A stretch of DNA of 51,360 nt from DASQPJ01 sp036268355 (GCA_036268355.1 DATAUG010000080.1:1-51360), one strand, 5' to 3'. Counted from the stretch's first letter, positions 30,241-38,699 are shown. Translations and numbers: made by a program. Notes: generated by a model from the letters alone, not told the origin.

Positions 30241-30943
30241 TCACTTGCGGGTCAGGAACTCCGCCACCAGCGGGCCGACCGCGTCGAGGCGCTCCAACTG
30301 CGGCACGTGGGCGGCGTTCGGCAGCAGCTCGACCCGGCAGTCGTGGATCAGCCGGCCGAAGTCGGCGGCGTAGGCCGGGTCGATCAGCCCGTCCCGCTCG
30401 CCCCATACGACCAGCGTCGGCGCGGTAATCCGGTGGATGCGCTTGGACAGTCCGCGGTCCGGGATCGGCCACCAGTACTTGCCGGCCACCCCCATGCTCG
30501 ATCGGTGGGATTCCCATGCACTGGTTGGCATCCATCGACGTGCCCGCGGGCATTCCGGCAACCAGACGGCCACCGGAGATGCAGTCGAGCATCGCGTACT
30601 CCTCGGCGATCCGGATCGCCGGTTGCATGCTCGGCAGCGTCGAACCCATCTGCACGATCGCGACGTCGAGGAGGTTGGTGGCCCGGGCCGGCACCGATCC
30701 CATGATGTTCGGGTTCGGCATTAACCCATAGGCGTTCTGGTGGTGCTCGTTGACGCAGATCCCGTCGAAGCCCATCTCGGCGCCGTGGATCAGTTCGTCG
30801 AACGTCCAGTTGTAGAACTGCCCGATCCGTACCGGGTCCGCGAGTTCGTGCCAGGGAGGGGTCACCCAGACGGATTTGTAGCGCTCGGTGAAATCGTCGG
30901 GAAGTTCGCGGTGCGGCATCAGGTGGAACATGGAGACCTTCAT
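30241..30943 (-). pseudogene. Deletion chimera: luciferase-like monooxygenase 5' part joined to alpha/beta hydrolase 3' part
   Basis: From ATG 30943 (good RBS GAGGGAGG) the frame encodes about 150 residues of an F420/FMN luciferase-like monooxygenase: MKVSMFHLMPHRELPDDFTE, GAEMGFDGICVNEHHQN and ISGGRLVAGMPAG. Near 30500 the coding frame changes. The rest, in another frame, encodes the end of an alpha/beta hydrolase: TAPTLVVWGERDGLIDPAYA with the acid region, and NAAHVPQLERLDAVGPLVAE with the catalytic His. Two adjacent genes have been joined by deletion of the end of one and the start of the other, out of frame. A truncated LLM fragment could be made but would lack most of the barrel. Confidence 0.85.
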
Positions 30944-31013
30944 GGTCGCCTCCCTCGGCCCCGGCCGGTGCCCGCTCAACGTATTGCGGTGCGGCGGACC
31001 TCCACAACGGCCG

Positions 31014-31039
31014 AGGCCCCGGGGTGCGTCCCGGGGCCT
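31014..31039. terminator. GC-rich hairpin
   Basis: AGGCCCCGGG (31014-31023) pairs with CCCGGGGCCT (31030-31039) around GTGCGT, followed by T on the plus strand. It lies between two minus-strand genes and may end transcription of the serine hydrolase gene. The rest of 30944-31206 shows no gene. Confidence 0.5.
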
Positions 31040-31206
31040 TCGGCGTTCGGTCGGAGGTCGTTCCCTGGGGGAGGGGGAGACGTCCGGTTCCTATTGTGGG
31101 TTGGGAGCTCGGGGAGGGGATTGCGGGGAGGGGGATCCCCGTGCGGCGCTTGCATCAGGAGTTTCGGCGCCGGTGCGAGCAGGCTTTAGGACCGCCGGAA
31201 AAAACT

Positions 31207-31238
31207 TTCAGGCGTAGACACCTTCAGGCGTAGACACC
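31207..31238. repeat. 16-bp tandem duplication at the serine hydrolase stop
   Basis: TTCAGGCGTAGACACC occurs twice in a row (31207-31222 and 31223-31238). The second copy contains the stop codon of the minus-strand gene; the first is downstream and noncoding. It is a simple slip duplication that leaves the protein intact. Confidence 0.9.
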
Positions 31239-32378
31239 CATCTCGAACTGGGCGCACAGGCCCAGGATCTCCGGCGTGCCGAACGGCAGGCACTGGGTGA
31301 ACAACGCCCCGGCCACCCCGTTCGTGCGGTCCACCCAGAAATGGGTGTTGAAGATCCCGGCCCACCCGCCGCTGAAGGCCGCCCGCATGCCCGGCAGGTC
31401 GAAGGTGTTCAGCAGCAAGCCGTGGCCCCACGACCAACCCGGGCCCAGGTTGAAGTCGCACACCAGATTGCGGTCGGCCGCCGGGATCTCGGCGGGGAAC
31501 GTCAACGGCGCGATCTGGTCGCGGAAGGCGCCGGCCACCGAGCCCGGGGACAGCACGCTGACCCCGTCCAGCGTCCCGTCGTTGAGGATCATGCGCAGGA
31601 AGCGCAGGTAGTCGTTCGGGGTGCACGACAGACCGTGGCCACCGGCCCACCAGTCCGGCGCCTCGGGCAGGTCCACCGGTGTCGCCTCCCACGACCCGCT
31701 CGGCGCCATGTGCACCGGTACGGCGGCCGCTCGTTGTGCCGCGGTGAGCTGGAAGGTCGCGGACTCCATCGCCAACGGCCCGGTGAGGTTGACCTCTAGG
31801 TATTTGTCCAGGCCAAGACCGCTGGTCGCCTCGACCACCCGACCCAGCCAGTCGGTGTTGATGCCGTACGCCCAGCGCTCGCCCGGGTCGAACATGAGCG
31901 GCGAGGCGAAGATCGCGCGGTTGCCGTTGAACAGTGACGGTGTGCCGGTGACCTCCTGCCAACGTTGTTGGTCGGCGCTGAAGAAGTCGTAGGCCAACCC
32001 GCTGGTGTGGCAGATCAGGTCCTGCACGGTCGCCGGTCGAGCCGGCGGGCGCAGGAGCGGGGTGTTGCCGGAGAAGCCGGTGAGGACCTGCAGCTCGCCG
32101 AACTCCGGCAGGTACTCGGCCACCGGTGCCTCGAGGTTGAGCAGGCCGCGCTCGACCTGCTGCAGCGCGGCCGCCGTGACGATCGGCTTGGTCATCGATG
32201 CGAGCCGGTACATGGTGTCCGGGCCCACCGGTCCGCTGGCGGCGTCGTTGGCGGCGCGGGTCCCGGCGGACCCGGCATACACGACGCCGGTGCGGTCGGT
32301 GGCCACGGCGACCACGTTGGGCACATGGCCCGCGGCCACCGCGGCCTCCAGGACGGCATCAATCGCGACCTTGTCCAT
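31224..32378 (-). CDS. Serine hydrolase of the beta-lactamase / esterase (class C-like) family
   Basis: A 384-residue protein with the penicillin-binding-protein fold. S61 and K64 form the SxxK motif in YRLASMTKP, Y171 lies in RWAYGINTDW, and a third motif is likely in the GWSWGHGL region. ATG 32378 has a GGGAGG RBS. No signal peptide is visible, so it is probably cytoplasmic and acts as an esterase or peptidase like EstB rather than as a secreted beta-lactamase. It faces away from the solute-binding gene. A 16-bp tandem duplication sits at its end. Confidence 0.88.
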   Translation of the reverse strand: MDKVAIDAVLEAAVAAGHVPNVVAVATDRTGVVYAGSAGTRAANDAASGPVGPDTMYRLASMTKPIVTAAALQQVERGLLNLEAPVAEYLPEFGELQVLTGFSGNTPLLRPPARPATVQDLICHTSGLAYDFFSADQQRWQEVTGTPSLFNGNRAIFASPLMFDPGERWAYGINTDWLGRVVEATSGLGLDKYLEVNLTGPLAMESATFQLTAAQRAAAVPVHMAPSGSWEATPVDLPEAPDWWAGGHGLSCTPNDYLRFLRMILNDGTLDGVSVLSPGSVAGAFRDQIAPLTFPAEIPAADRNLVCDFNLGPGWSWGHGLLLNTFDLPGMRAAFSGGWAGIFNTHFWVDRTNGVAGALFTQCLPFGTPEILGLCAQFEMGVYA

Positions 32379-32629
32379 CTGTGCCTCCCTGGGTTTGCAG
32401 CGGCGTCCGCGCCCGCTCGGCAGAGTCAACCACCTGATCGGGCCGGGCCGGCAGGGGAGTACGGACAGGCCGGCAGGCGCCAACCGCAGGCGGCCTTTGC
32501 CTCTGTTCGTCGGTATTGTGCCGTCCCCCGCGCTCAGGCAGACTCTTTGAAAAAATTAAGGTTTCACCGGTTAGGCACGGGTCCTGGATTTGTGCCGCCA
32601 TTTCGCTTAAGGCGTTGAAGGAGAACACG

Positions 32630-34318
32630 TTGCGAAGCTTTCGAGTCAGGCGGGCTGTGTTGGCAGTCCCGGTGTGTGCCAGCCTTGCCCTGATCGTCTC
32701 GGCATGCGGATCCAACTCGTCCGGCTCGACGACCGCGGCGCAGGCGCCGGCACCCGAGCCCGTCGCCGCAGCCGCTCCGGCCGCCGCGGCTCCCGCGGCC
32801 GCGAGCGACAGTCCCTCGACTGCGACGACCGCCGGGGCGCCGGCCACCGCGACCCGCGCGACGGCAACCCACGCCAACTCCGGGTCGACCGCCGCCGGGA
32901 CCACGACCACCACCGCCAAGCTGTCGCCTGCCAAGTCCACGTCCACCTCGGCCGCCAAGACCACGAGCACGAGTAGCAGCACCAGCACGAACGGCAGCAC
33001 GAGTGCGAGCAGCAGCGCGAGTTCGACCGCCGCGAAGTCCGGCTCCCCGGCCGAGGCCGGGGCCAAGGGTGGTTCCGCGGCCGACACGCTGAGCTCGATC
33101 AAGTCCGACGACTCGGCGGCGAACCAGAAGGTCTACAACGACAAGCAGGGTGCGACCGACGTAGGCATCACCAAGGACCTCATCAGGCTCGGCTCCATCA
33201 ACATGCACGGAATGGCGCTGGGCAACTTGATCACGACGCCGATGGTGCGCGGCAACAAGGCGGCCGCCGCGGCGATCAACGACCGGGGTGGGATCCTGGG
33301 GCGCCGGATCGACATCCTGGACTGCGACGACGGCCCCGGCGAGGTCTCTCGGGCCAAGGTGTGTCTGAAGAAGCTTGCCGGTGAGGACCATATCTTCGGA
33401 TTGATCACCGGCATCGATTGGGCGACCGCCTCGATCCTTGACGACCTGCAGCAGTTTCGCATGCCATACGTGGGTGCCTGGGCCTACAGCCAGACCGAGT
33501 GGCAGGACCCGTTCATGTTCCCCACCCACATGTCGATGATCCACGAGGCGATGGCCGGGGCGCACTGGGCGGCCAACGTGATCAAGCCGAAGACCTACGG
33601 GCTGATCTGCCTCACGTCCCCGGAGATGCAGTTGGCCTGCAACAGCGTCGCCCAGGTCATGGACGCGTCGGGTGCGAAGCTGGTCAAGAGGGTCGACGTG
33701 TCGATCTCGGAGACCTCGATGGCGGCCTATGTGCTGGCCATGCGCGCGGCGAATCCCGACCACATCATCCACTACGTGATCAACCCGGCGACGATGGCCA
33801 AGTTCATGATCGAGGCCGCCCAGCAGGGCTACTACCCGACCAAGGGCATCTCCGGCAACCACCTGGCCAGTGAGGTGCTCGGCTCGATCTTCGGAAAGTG
33901 GCCGGCCGGTCGGTACTGGGCCAACACCACCTACAAGCTGTGGGGTCCGGAGTTCATCGCCACGATGAGCAAGTACGCGCGGGAGAACACCGGCCTGAAC
34001 CACCACATCGTGCAGGCCGGCTATGTCGCGGTGAACATCTTCGCCGAGGCCGCGAAGATGCTGGGTCCCAACCTGACCCGTGACCGGTTGATGGCCGAGC
34101 TGGACAACGGCACGGTGTGGCAGTCCGACGCCTCGTTGGACCAGCGGTTCAGCTACGTGGCGTCCGAGCGCTCCGGCAACGACTGGAACCACGACTACGG
34201 CCAGGGTCGGGAGTTCATCTACAAGTACACCAGCGAGAACACCAAGTCCAACCCCGACGGATCCCCCAACGGTTGGCAACCCGACCCCGATCAGTTCGTG
34301 ATTTACACCTGGAAGTAA
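32630..34318 (+). CDS. ABC transporter solute-binding lipoprotein with long Ala/Ser/Thr linker
   Basis: A 562-residue lipoprotein. TTG at 32630 is chosen because AAGGAGAA lies about six nt upstream and it gives a clean lipoprotein signal: basic MRSFRVRRAV, hydrophobic core and lipobox LIVSAC with Cys26. Residues about 28-150 are a low-complexity Ala/Ser/Thr linker that may span the cell wall. From about 170 there is a type I periplasmic-binding fold of the branched-chain amino-acid/urea kind (IRLGSINMHGMALGNL, AAINDRGGILGRRID, FGLITGIDWATASIL). No permease or ATPase genes accompany it. The ligand is unknown. A strong terminator follows. Confidence 0.85.
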   Translation: MRSFRVRRAVLAVPVCASLALIVSACGSNSSGSTTAAQAPAPEPVAAAAPAAAAPAAASDSPSTATTAGAPATATRATATHANSGSTAAGTTTTTAKLSPAKSTSTSAAKTTSTSSSTSTNGSTSASSSASSTAAKSGSPAEAGAKGGSAADTLSSIKSDDSAANQKVYNDKQGATDVGITKDLIRLGSINMHGMALGNLITTPMVRGNKAAAAAINDRGGILGRRIDILDCDDGPGEVSRAKVCLKKLAGEDHIFGLITGIDWATASILDDLQQFRMPYVGAWAYSQTEWQDPFMFPTHMSMIHEAMAGAHWAANVIKPKTYGLICLTSPEMQLACNSVAQVMDASGAKLVKRVDVSISETSMAAYVLAMRAANPDHIIHYVINPATMAKFMIEAAQQGYYPTKGISGNHLASEVLGSIFGKWPAGRYWANTTYKLWGPEFIATMSKYARENTGLNHHIVQAGYVAVNIFAEAAKMLGPNLTRDRLMAELDNGTVWQSDASLDQRFSYVASERSGNDWNHDYGQGREFIYKYTSENTKSNPDGSPNGWQPDPDQFVIYTWK

Positions 34319-34332
34319 TGGTCTGACCACTG

Positions 34333-34363
34333 AGCAGCCCCCGGCATCGCGCCGGGGGCTGCT
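34333..34363 (+). terminator. Intrinsic terminator after the solute-binding lipoprotein
   Basis: AGCAGCCCCCGGC (34333-34345) pairs perfectly with GCCGGGGGCTGCT (34351-34363) around ATCGC, followed by TTGTGTTTT. It is a textbook 13-bp stem with a T-rich tail, 14 nt past the stop. Confidence 0.9.
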
Positions 34364-34476
34364 TTGTGTTTTGCGCGGGATTGTGCCGGTAAGTTCGTCA
34401 TATGTGCATGGAAATAGGGGTGACTGACCCAACGCCGTTCGGCAGTCCCCGCGCCGCCGCGGGGAACTGTCGGCGG

Positions 34477-35001
34477 TCAGAGCAGGTCGCCCCAGAACTC
34501 CACGGTCACCTCGGAGGCCTTCTCGGGCGCTGCAGTGACGGCGAACTCCTGAACCACCCAGTCGGCCAGGTCGGCGCCGAATGTGTGCACGTCGCTGCGG
34601 AACATCTGCAGGATCGGGTGCACCGAAGTGCCCGCACCGGCGGGCAGGTACCGGTTACCGCGCAACGGCACCATCTGTGGAGCCCGGAGCAGTGCCGCCC
34701 CGGCCACTGCCAGCGCGGCGAGCGGGTCGTCGGGGCACTCGCCCCACGCCCGGTGCCAGAAACCCTTGTGCTCCACGTCGAACAGCAGGCCCTCGACCGG
34801 CCACGCCAACTGGTCGCGCACCGCTCGTTGATCCGGCGCACGCCAGTCCGGCCACCCGGGCCCGGTCGGCAGACCGCCCTCCAGGAATGCCCGGTGGTCG
34901 TCGGCGAAGGTGAATCCGTAACGCGCACCGACCATGTCGAACTCGTGGTCGCGCAGCCCGCGTTGGATGTCGACGACTTGGTACGCCACGAGACGACGCA
35001 T
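34477..35001 (-). CDS. SMI1/KNR4-like (SUKH-type) protein, uncertain
   Basis: A 174-residue soluble protein. RYGFTFADDHRAFLEGGLPT, followed by a VEGLLFDVEHKGFWHRAWGE segment, resembles the SUKH/SMI1-KNR4 fold, whose members often act as immunity proteins or scaffolds. ATG 35001 is picked because the family begins shortly before the FADDHRAFL segment. Longer starts reach back towards the lipoprotein stop at 35112. It lies about 110 nt downstream of that lipoprotein on the same strand and may share its transcript. No toxin gene is seen beside it. Confidence 0.6.
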   Translation of the reverse strand: MRRLVAYQVVDIQRGLRDHEFDMVGARYGFTFADDHRAFLEGGLPTGPGWPDWRAPDQRAVRDQLAWPVEGLLFDVEHKGFWHRAWGECPDDPLAALAVAGAALLRAPQMVPLRGNRYLPAGAGTSVHPILQMFRSDVHTFGADLADWVVQEFAVTAAPEKASEVTVEFWGDLL

Positions 35002-35111
35002 CGCCTCGACGCCGATCTCGGCTGGCGGGTACCCCACAGGCCAATTCTGCCCAGCCGATGTTACGGCGACACTTTCGGCAGCGAATTCCGTTGTCGGAAC
35101 CTGGCGGCCGA

Positions 35112-35690
35112 TCAGTAGAACGTGTAGAACGCCGGCGAGATCCGGAAGCCGTGGGCGGAGTGGTAGTTGCGACAGGTCACGCCGTCCGGTCGGCTGACGC
35201 AGTTGAATTCGTCGATGTCCAGGCGGCCGCCGTAGTCGAGCACCTTCGACGCGTTGATCTTGGCTATGTCGCAGACCCAAACCGGTGCCGTCGTCAACTG
35301 GACGCTCGAGCCCCAAGGTAACCCCTGCGGACAACTGCCCGGTTCCCGGACGGTGTAGCCGACGGTGGCGGGCTGACAGGTCACTGTCGAGCCGCTCGCC
35401 GACGGGATGAACGTGCAGGCGACGTCCTTCGTCGGGGTCGCGAAGGTGACGAAGCCGGCGGTGTCGGTGTACTGCGCGGAGTGGACCGGGGTGGATCCGA
35501 GCATCTCCGAGTCCGGCTCGGTCGTCGGGGTCGCCGTGGCATCCGGCTCGCCGGACGGCGCCGCACCGAGCGAGGGGGCGGGCTTGGCCGAGTCGCCGGC
35601 ACCGCCGGAGCCGCCACAACCGGTGAGCCCGACCAGAGCGAACAGGATCGACAGGACGGCTCCGCCACGCCTCACCTGACGGGGCGTCAT
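35112..35690 (-). CDS. Lipoprotein of unknown function
   Basis: A 192-residue protein with a lipoprotein signal: RRGGAVLSILFALVGLTGC with Cys25. An Ala/Pro/Thr-rich spacer runs to about 65, then a Cys-bearing extracellular domain (VACTFIPSASGSTVTCQPAT, DEFNCVSRPDGVTCRNYHSA) that should form disulfides. The C-terminal HGFRISPAFYTFY pattern occurs in actinobacterial exported proteins of unknown role. The ATG overlaps the fba stop (ATGA), so a glycolytic enzyme and a surface lipoprotein are translationally coupled, which is unexpected. Confidence 0.75.
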   Translation of the reverse strand: MTPRQVRRGGAVLSILFALVGLTGCGGSGGAGDSAKPAPSLGAAPSGEPDATATPTTEPDSEMLGSTPVHSAQYTDTAGFVTFATPTKDVACTFIPSASGSTVTCQPATVGYTVREPGSCPQGLPWGSSVQLTTAPVWVCDIAKINASKVLDYGGRLDIDEFNCVSRPDGVTCRNYHSAHGFRISPAFYTFY

Positions 35691-36712
35691 GAACCCAAGC
35701 TGGTTCCGGTTGACCGCAGCGCCTGACAGGCCTCCACGACTCGAGCGGCCATCGCCGCCTCGGCCGCCTTGCCCCAGGCACGGGGGTCGTAGACCTTCTT
35801 GGAGCCGACCTCGCCGTCGACCTTCAGTACGCCGTCGTAGTTGTGGAACATGTATCCGGCCACCGGACGGGTGAAGGCGTACTGGGTGTCGGTGTCGACG
35901 TTCATCTTGATCACGCCGAAGTCCAGCGCCTCGTGGATCTCCGAGAGCAACGAGCCCGACCCGCCGTGCATCACCAGGTCGAACGGCTTTTCCTTGCCCA
36001 CCTTGGCCCCGACCGCGTCCTGGATCTCCTTGAGGATCACCGGCCGCAGCTTGACGTTGCCCGGCTTGTAGACGCCGTGCACGTTGCCGAACGTCGCGGC
36101 GAGCAGGTATCGGCCGTTCTCCCCGGTGCCCAGTGCCGCCGCGGTGGCCAGCGCGTCCTCCGGGGTGGTGTAGAGCTTTTCGTCGATCGCGCCGACGACG
36201 CCGTCCTCCTCGCCGCCGACGACCCCGATCTCGGCCTCCATCACGACCTTGGCCTTCCGGCACAGGGCCAGCAGTTCGGTGGCGATCGTGAGGTTCTCGA
36301 CCAGCGGGATCGCCGAGCCGTCCCACATGTGGGACTGGAACAACGGCTCCTCGCCCCGGGCCACCCGCTCGACGGAGATCTCCAGCACCGGGCGCATGAA
36401 CGCGGCGAGCTTGTCCTTGGGGCAGTGGTCGGTGTGCAGCGCGACATGGACCGGGTATTGCTTGGCCACCTCGTGCGCGTACGCGGCGAACGCGACCGAC
36501 CCGGCGACCATGTTCTTCCGGGTCGGGCCGGACAGGTACTCCGCGCCGCCGGTGGAGACTTGGACGATCCCGTCGCTGCCGGCCTCGGCGAACCCGGCAA
36601 GCGCCGCGTTCAGGGTCTGCGAGGACGTGACGTTGATGGCCGGGTAGGCGAAAGCGCCGGCCTTGGCGCGGTCGAGCATCTCCGCGTACACCTCGACGGT
36701 CGCAATGGGCAT
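35687..36712 (-). CDS. fba: Class II fructose-bisphosphate aldolase
   Basis: A 341-residue zinc enzyme splitting fructose 1,6-bisphosphate in glycolysis. VHVALHTDHCPKDKL carries zinc-site His and catalytic Asp residues. MEAEIGVVGGEEDGV is the second zinc-ligand region (Glu), and FGNVHGVYKPGNV and LVMHGGSGS supply further His and phosphate contacts. Length and start MPIATVEVYAEMLDRA are typical of actinobacteria. The downstream lipoprotein gene overlaps it. A trmH-like gene lies 36 nt upstream on the same strand. Confidence 0.97.
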   Translation of the reverse strand: MPIATVEVYAEMLDRAKAGAFAYPAINVTSSQTLNAALAGFAEAGSDGIVQVSTGGAEYLSGPTRKNMVAGSVAFAAYAHEVAKQYPVHVALHTDHCPKDKLAAFMRPVLEISVERVARGEEPLFQSHMWDGSAIPLVENLTIATELLALCRKAKVVMEAEIGVVGGEEDGVVGAIDEKLYTTPEDALATAAALGTGENGRYLLAATFGNVHGVYKPGNVKLRPVILKEIQDAVGAKVGKEKPFDLVMHGGSGSLLSEIHEALDFGVIKMNVDTDTQYAFTRPVAGYMFHNYDGVLKVDGEVGSKKVYDPRAWGKAAEAAMAARVVEACQALRSTGTSLGS

Positions 36713-36748
36713 CAGGGCTACCTCCTGTCGACTGCGGGCGGATCGTGC

Positions 36749-37414
36749 TCAGTATTCCGCAGGCCGTTGATCGAATCGGTGGCGGCGTACCCAGGCGTGC
36801 ATCGCGACGGCGGCGGCCGCGCCGGCGTTGATCGAACGGGTCGAGCCGTACTGGGCGATGGACAGCACCCGGGTGCACACCGCCCGGGCCGGCTCCGACA
36901 GCCCGGGCCCCTCCTGACCGAACAGCAGCACGCAACGGCGAGGCAGGTCAAAGGTCTCGATCGGCACCGCGCCGGGCAGGTTGTCGACACCGAGCAGCGG
37001 GAGCTGCGCGACGGCCGCCCAGGCCTGCAGCTCCGCGATGTCGGCGTGGTGCCGGACATGCTGGTACCGGTCGGTGACCATGGCGCCCCGCCGATTCCAT
37101 CGCCGCCGGCCGACGATGTGGACCTCGGCGGCGAGGAACGCGTTTGCGGTGCGGACCACCGAGCCGATGTTGAAGTCGTGCTGCCAGTTCTCGATGGCGA
37201 CGTGGAACGGATGACGAACGGCGTCCAGGTCGGCGACGACCGCCTCGCGGCGCCAGTAGCGGTATCGGTCGACGACGTTGCGGCGGTCGCCGCCTGCCAG
37301 CAGCACCGGGTCCAGTCGCTCGTCGGCCGGCCACGGCTCCGGGTGCGGGCCGACGCCGACCTCGTCGAGATCGTTCTCCGACGACTCGTCCGCCTCACTC
37401 GTCGGGGACGTCAT
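36749..37414 (-). CDS. SpoU/TrmH-family RNA 2'-O-methyltransferase
   Basis: A 221-residue SPOUT methyltransferase. The early HVAIENWQHDFNIGSVVRTA (motif 1, Asn and Arg) begins the fold, LLFGQEGPGLS is motif 2, and YGSTRSINAGAAAAVAMHAW is motif 3 of the knotted AdoMet site. An acidic Ser/Glu-rich N-terminal tail of about 30 residues precedes it. It should methylate a ribose in tRNA or rRNA; the exact site cannot be told. It sits between pyrE and fba on the same strand, as often in actinobacteria. Confidence 0.9.
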   Translation of the reverse strand: MTSPTSEADESSENDLDEVGVGPHPEPWPADERLDPVLLAGGDRRNVVDRYRYWRREAVVADLDAVRHPFHVAIENWQHDFNIGSVVRTANAFLAAEVHIVGRRRWNRRGAMVTDRYQHVRHHADIAELQAWAAVAQLPLLGVDNLPGAVPIETFDLPRRCVLLFGQEGPGLSEPARAVCTRVLSIAQYGSTRSINAGAAAAVAMHAWVRRHRFDQRPAEY

Positions 37415-37493
37415 CCTCGAGCCCCCTCCGGCCGGCCCGGGTATGGGCTGACCGGGACGTTCCGGGGAACGTCATCCCCAAATCGGGCATCGC

Positions 37494-38039
37494 TCAGCCG
37501 ATGCCGAGGTCGGCCAAGCTGTAGACGGCCAGGTATGGCAGGCCGGCGGCCTCGACGGCCGGGCCGGCGCCGCGGTCCACGATCACGGCGGCCCCGACCA
37601 CCTCGGCGCCGGCCTCGCGCAGCGCCTCGATCGCGGTGAGCACCGAACCTCCCGTGGTGGAGGTGTCCTCCACGGCGAGCACCTGACGGCCCGTCACGTC
37701 CGGTCCTTCGATGCGGCGTTGCAGGCCGTGCGCCTTGCCCTCCTTGCGGACCACGAAGGCGTCGAGTCGGCGTCCTGCCGCGGCCGCCGCGTGCAGCATC
37801 GCCGTCGCCACCGGGTCGGCGCCCAAGGTCAGCCCGCCGACCGCCGCGTAGTTCAGGTGCGCCGTCGCGGCCAGCATCACCTGCCCGACCAGTGGTGCGG
37901 CCCGGGCGTCGAGGGTGATCCGCCGCAGGTCGACGTAATGGTCGGCCTGCGCACCCGACGACAACGTGACCCGGCCATGCACGACGGCGAGCTTCTTGAT
38001 CAGTTCGAGGAGTTCGTCATGGGCGTCCACGACGGACAC
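37494..38039 (-). CDS. pyrE: Orotate phosphoribosyltransferase
   Basis: A 181-residue enzyme transferring ribose phosphate from PRPP to orotate in pyrimidine synthesis. The PRPP loop VLAVEDTSTTGGSVLTAIEA is at about 117-136, and the catalytic lysine region AFVVRKEGKAHG at about 93-104. GTG 38039 begins SVVDAHDELLELIKKLAVVH, a normal family start. Upstream lies a five-core palindromic repeat array. Confidence 0.95.
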   Translation of the reverse strand: MSVVDAHDELLELIKKLAVVHGRVTLSSGAQADHYVDLRRITLDARAAPLVGQVMLAATAHLNYAAVGGLTLGADPVATAMLHAAAAAGRRLDAFVVRKEGKAHGLQRRIEGPDVTGRQVLAVEDTSTTGGSVLTAIEALREAGAEVVGAAVIVDRGAGPAVEAAGLPYLAVYSLADLGIG

Positions 38040-38063
38040 CCTCTCATCCGCGCCAACCGCCCC

Positions 38064-38313
38064 GGGGGTGTCACCCCTACCGACGCGAGTCGGCCCCAGC
38101 CGCGCCGTGGCCGACGGTCCCAGGGGGTGACACCCCTACCGACACGAAGCGGCCCCAGACACGCCGTGGCCGACGGTCCCCGGGGGTGACACCCCTACCG
38201 ACGCGAGTCGGCCGCAGACGCGCCGTGCCCGACGGTCCCCGGGGGTGTCACCCCTACCGACGCGAGTCGGCCGCAGACACGCCGTGGCCGGCGGTCCCAG
38301 GGGGTGTCACCCC
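38064..38313. repeat. Array of 59-bp tandem repeats with palindromic core
   Basis: Five cores GGGTGNCACCC are centred at 38071, 38130, 38189, 38248 and 38307, all exactly 59 bp apart. The four units between them share CTACCGACGCGAGTCGG, a CAGNCGCGCCGTGGCC-type middle and GACGGTCCC. Each unit holds three small palindromes: the core, CGACGCGAGTCG, and CCG-N7-CGG. The centre base is T, A, A, T, T in order, so single cores appear in either orientation. It lies in the gap between pyrE and the FKBP gene. Confidence 0.95.
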
Positions 38314-38327
38314 CGGCTGGGAGAGGG

Positions 38328-38699
38328 TCAGGTCGCCAGCAGGTCGACGACGAAGATCAGCGTCTCGCCCGGCTGGATGACCCGTCCGGCGCCGCGGTCG
38401 CCGTAACCCAGATGCGGCGGGATGACGAGTTGCCGGCGGCCACCGACGCGCATCCCGGCCACGCCGCGGTCCCAGCCCTCGATGACCTTGCCGGCGCCGA
38501 GGGTGAACCGGAACGGCTGGCCGCGGTTCCAACTCGCGTCGAACTCCTCGCCGGTGCTGAACGCGACTCCGACGTAGTGCACGGTGACCTCGCTGCCGGG
38601 CTTGGCCTCGGCACCCTCACCCACCTCCACATCGGTGATCACCAGATCGGCCGGGGGCTCGGCTCCGGGGAATCCGATCTCGGGTTTCTCGTTGGTCAC
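38328..38699 (-). CDS. FKBP-type peptidyl-prolyl isomerase
   Basis: A 123-residue cytoplasmic FKBP. VTVHYVGVAFSTGEEFDASW, then PFRFTLGAGKVIEGWDRGVA, GMRVGGRRQLVIPPHLGYGD and ETLIFVVDLL form the complete FK506-binding fold with the expected aromatic pocket residues (Tyr, Phe, Asp, Trp, Tyr, Phe). It has no signal peptide. GTG 38699 has GGAGAG upstream and overlaps the stop of the preceding gene (GTGA). It is thus the last gene of a three-gene operon with two sulfotransferase-like genes, an unusual partnership. Confidence 0.93.
   Translation of the reverse strand: MTNEKPEIGFPGAEPPADLVITDVEVGEGAEAKPGSEVTVHYVGVAFSTGEEFDASWNRGQPFRFTLGAGKVIEGWDRGVAGMRVGGRRQLVIPPHLGYGDRGAGRVIQPGETLIFVVDLLAT

Noticed and set aside
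34477..35001. Toxin-immunity pair involving the SUKH-like protein
   Set aside because: No toxin-like gene lies next to it; the neighbours are a lipoprotein and a solute-binding gene.
38064..38313. CRISPR array
   Set aside because: The conserved core is only 11-14 bp and the spacers are nearly identical to each other, the reverse of CRISPR, and no cas genes are present.
38064..38313. Integron attC sites (59-base elements)
   Set aside because: The 59-bp size is coincidental; the RYYYAAC and GTTRRRY core sites and any integrase or cassette genes are missing.
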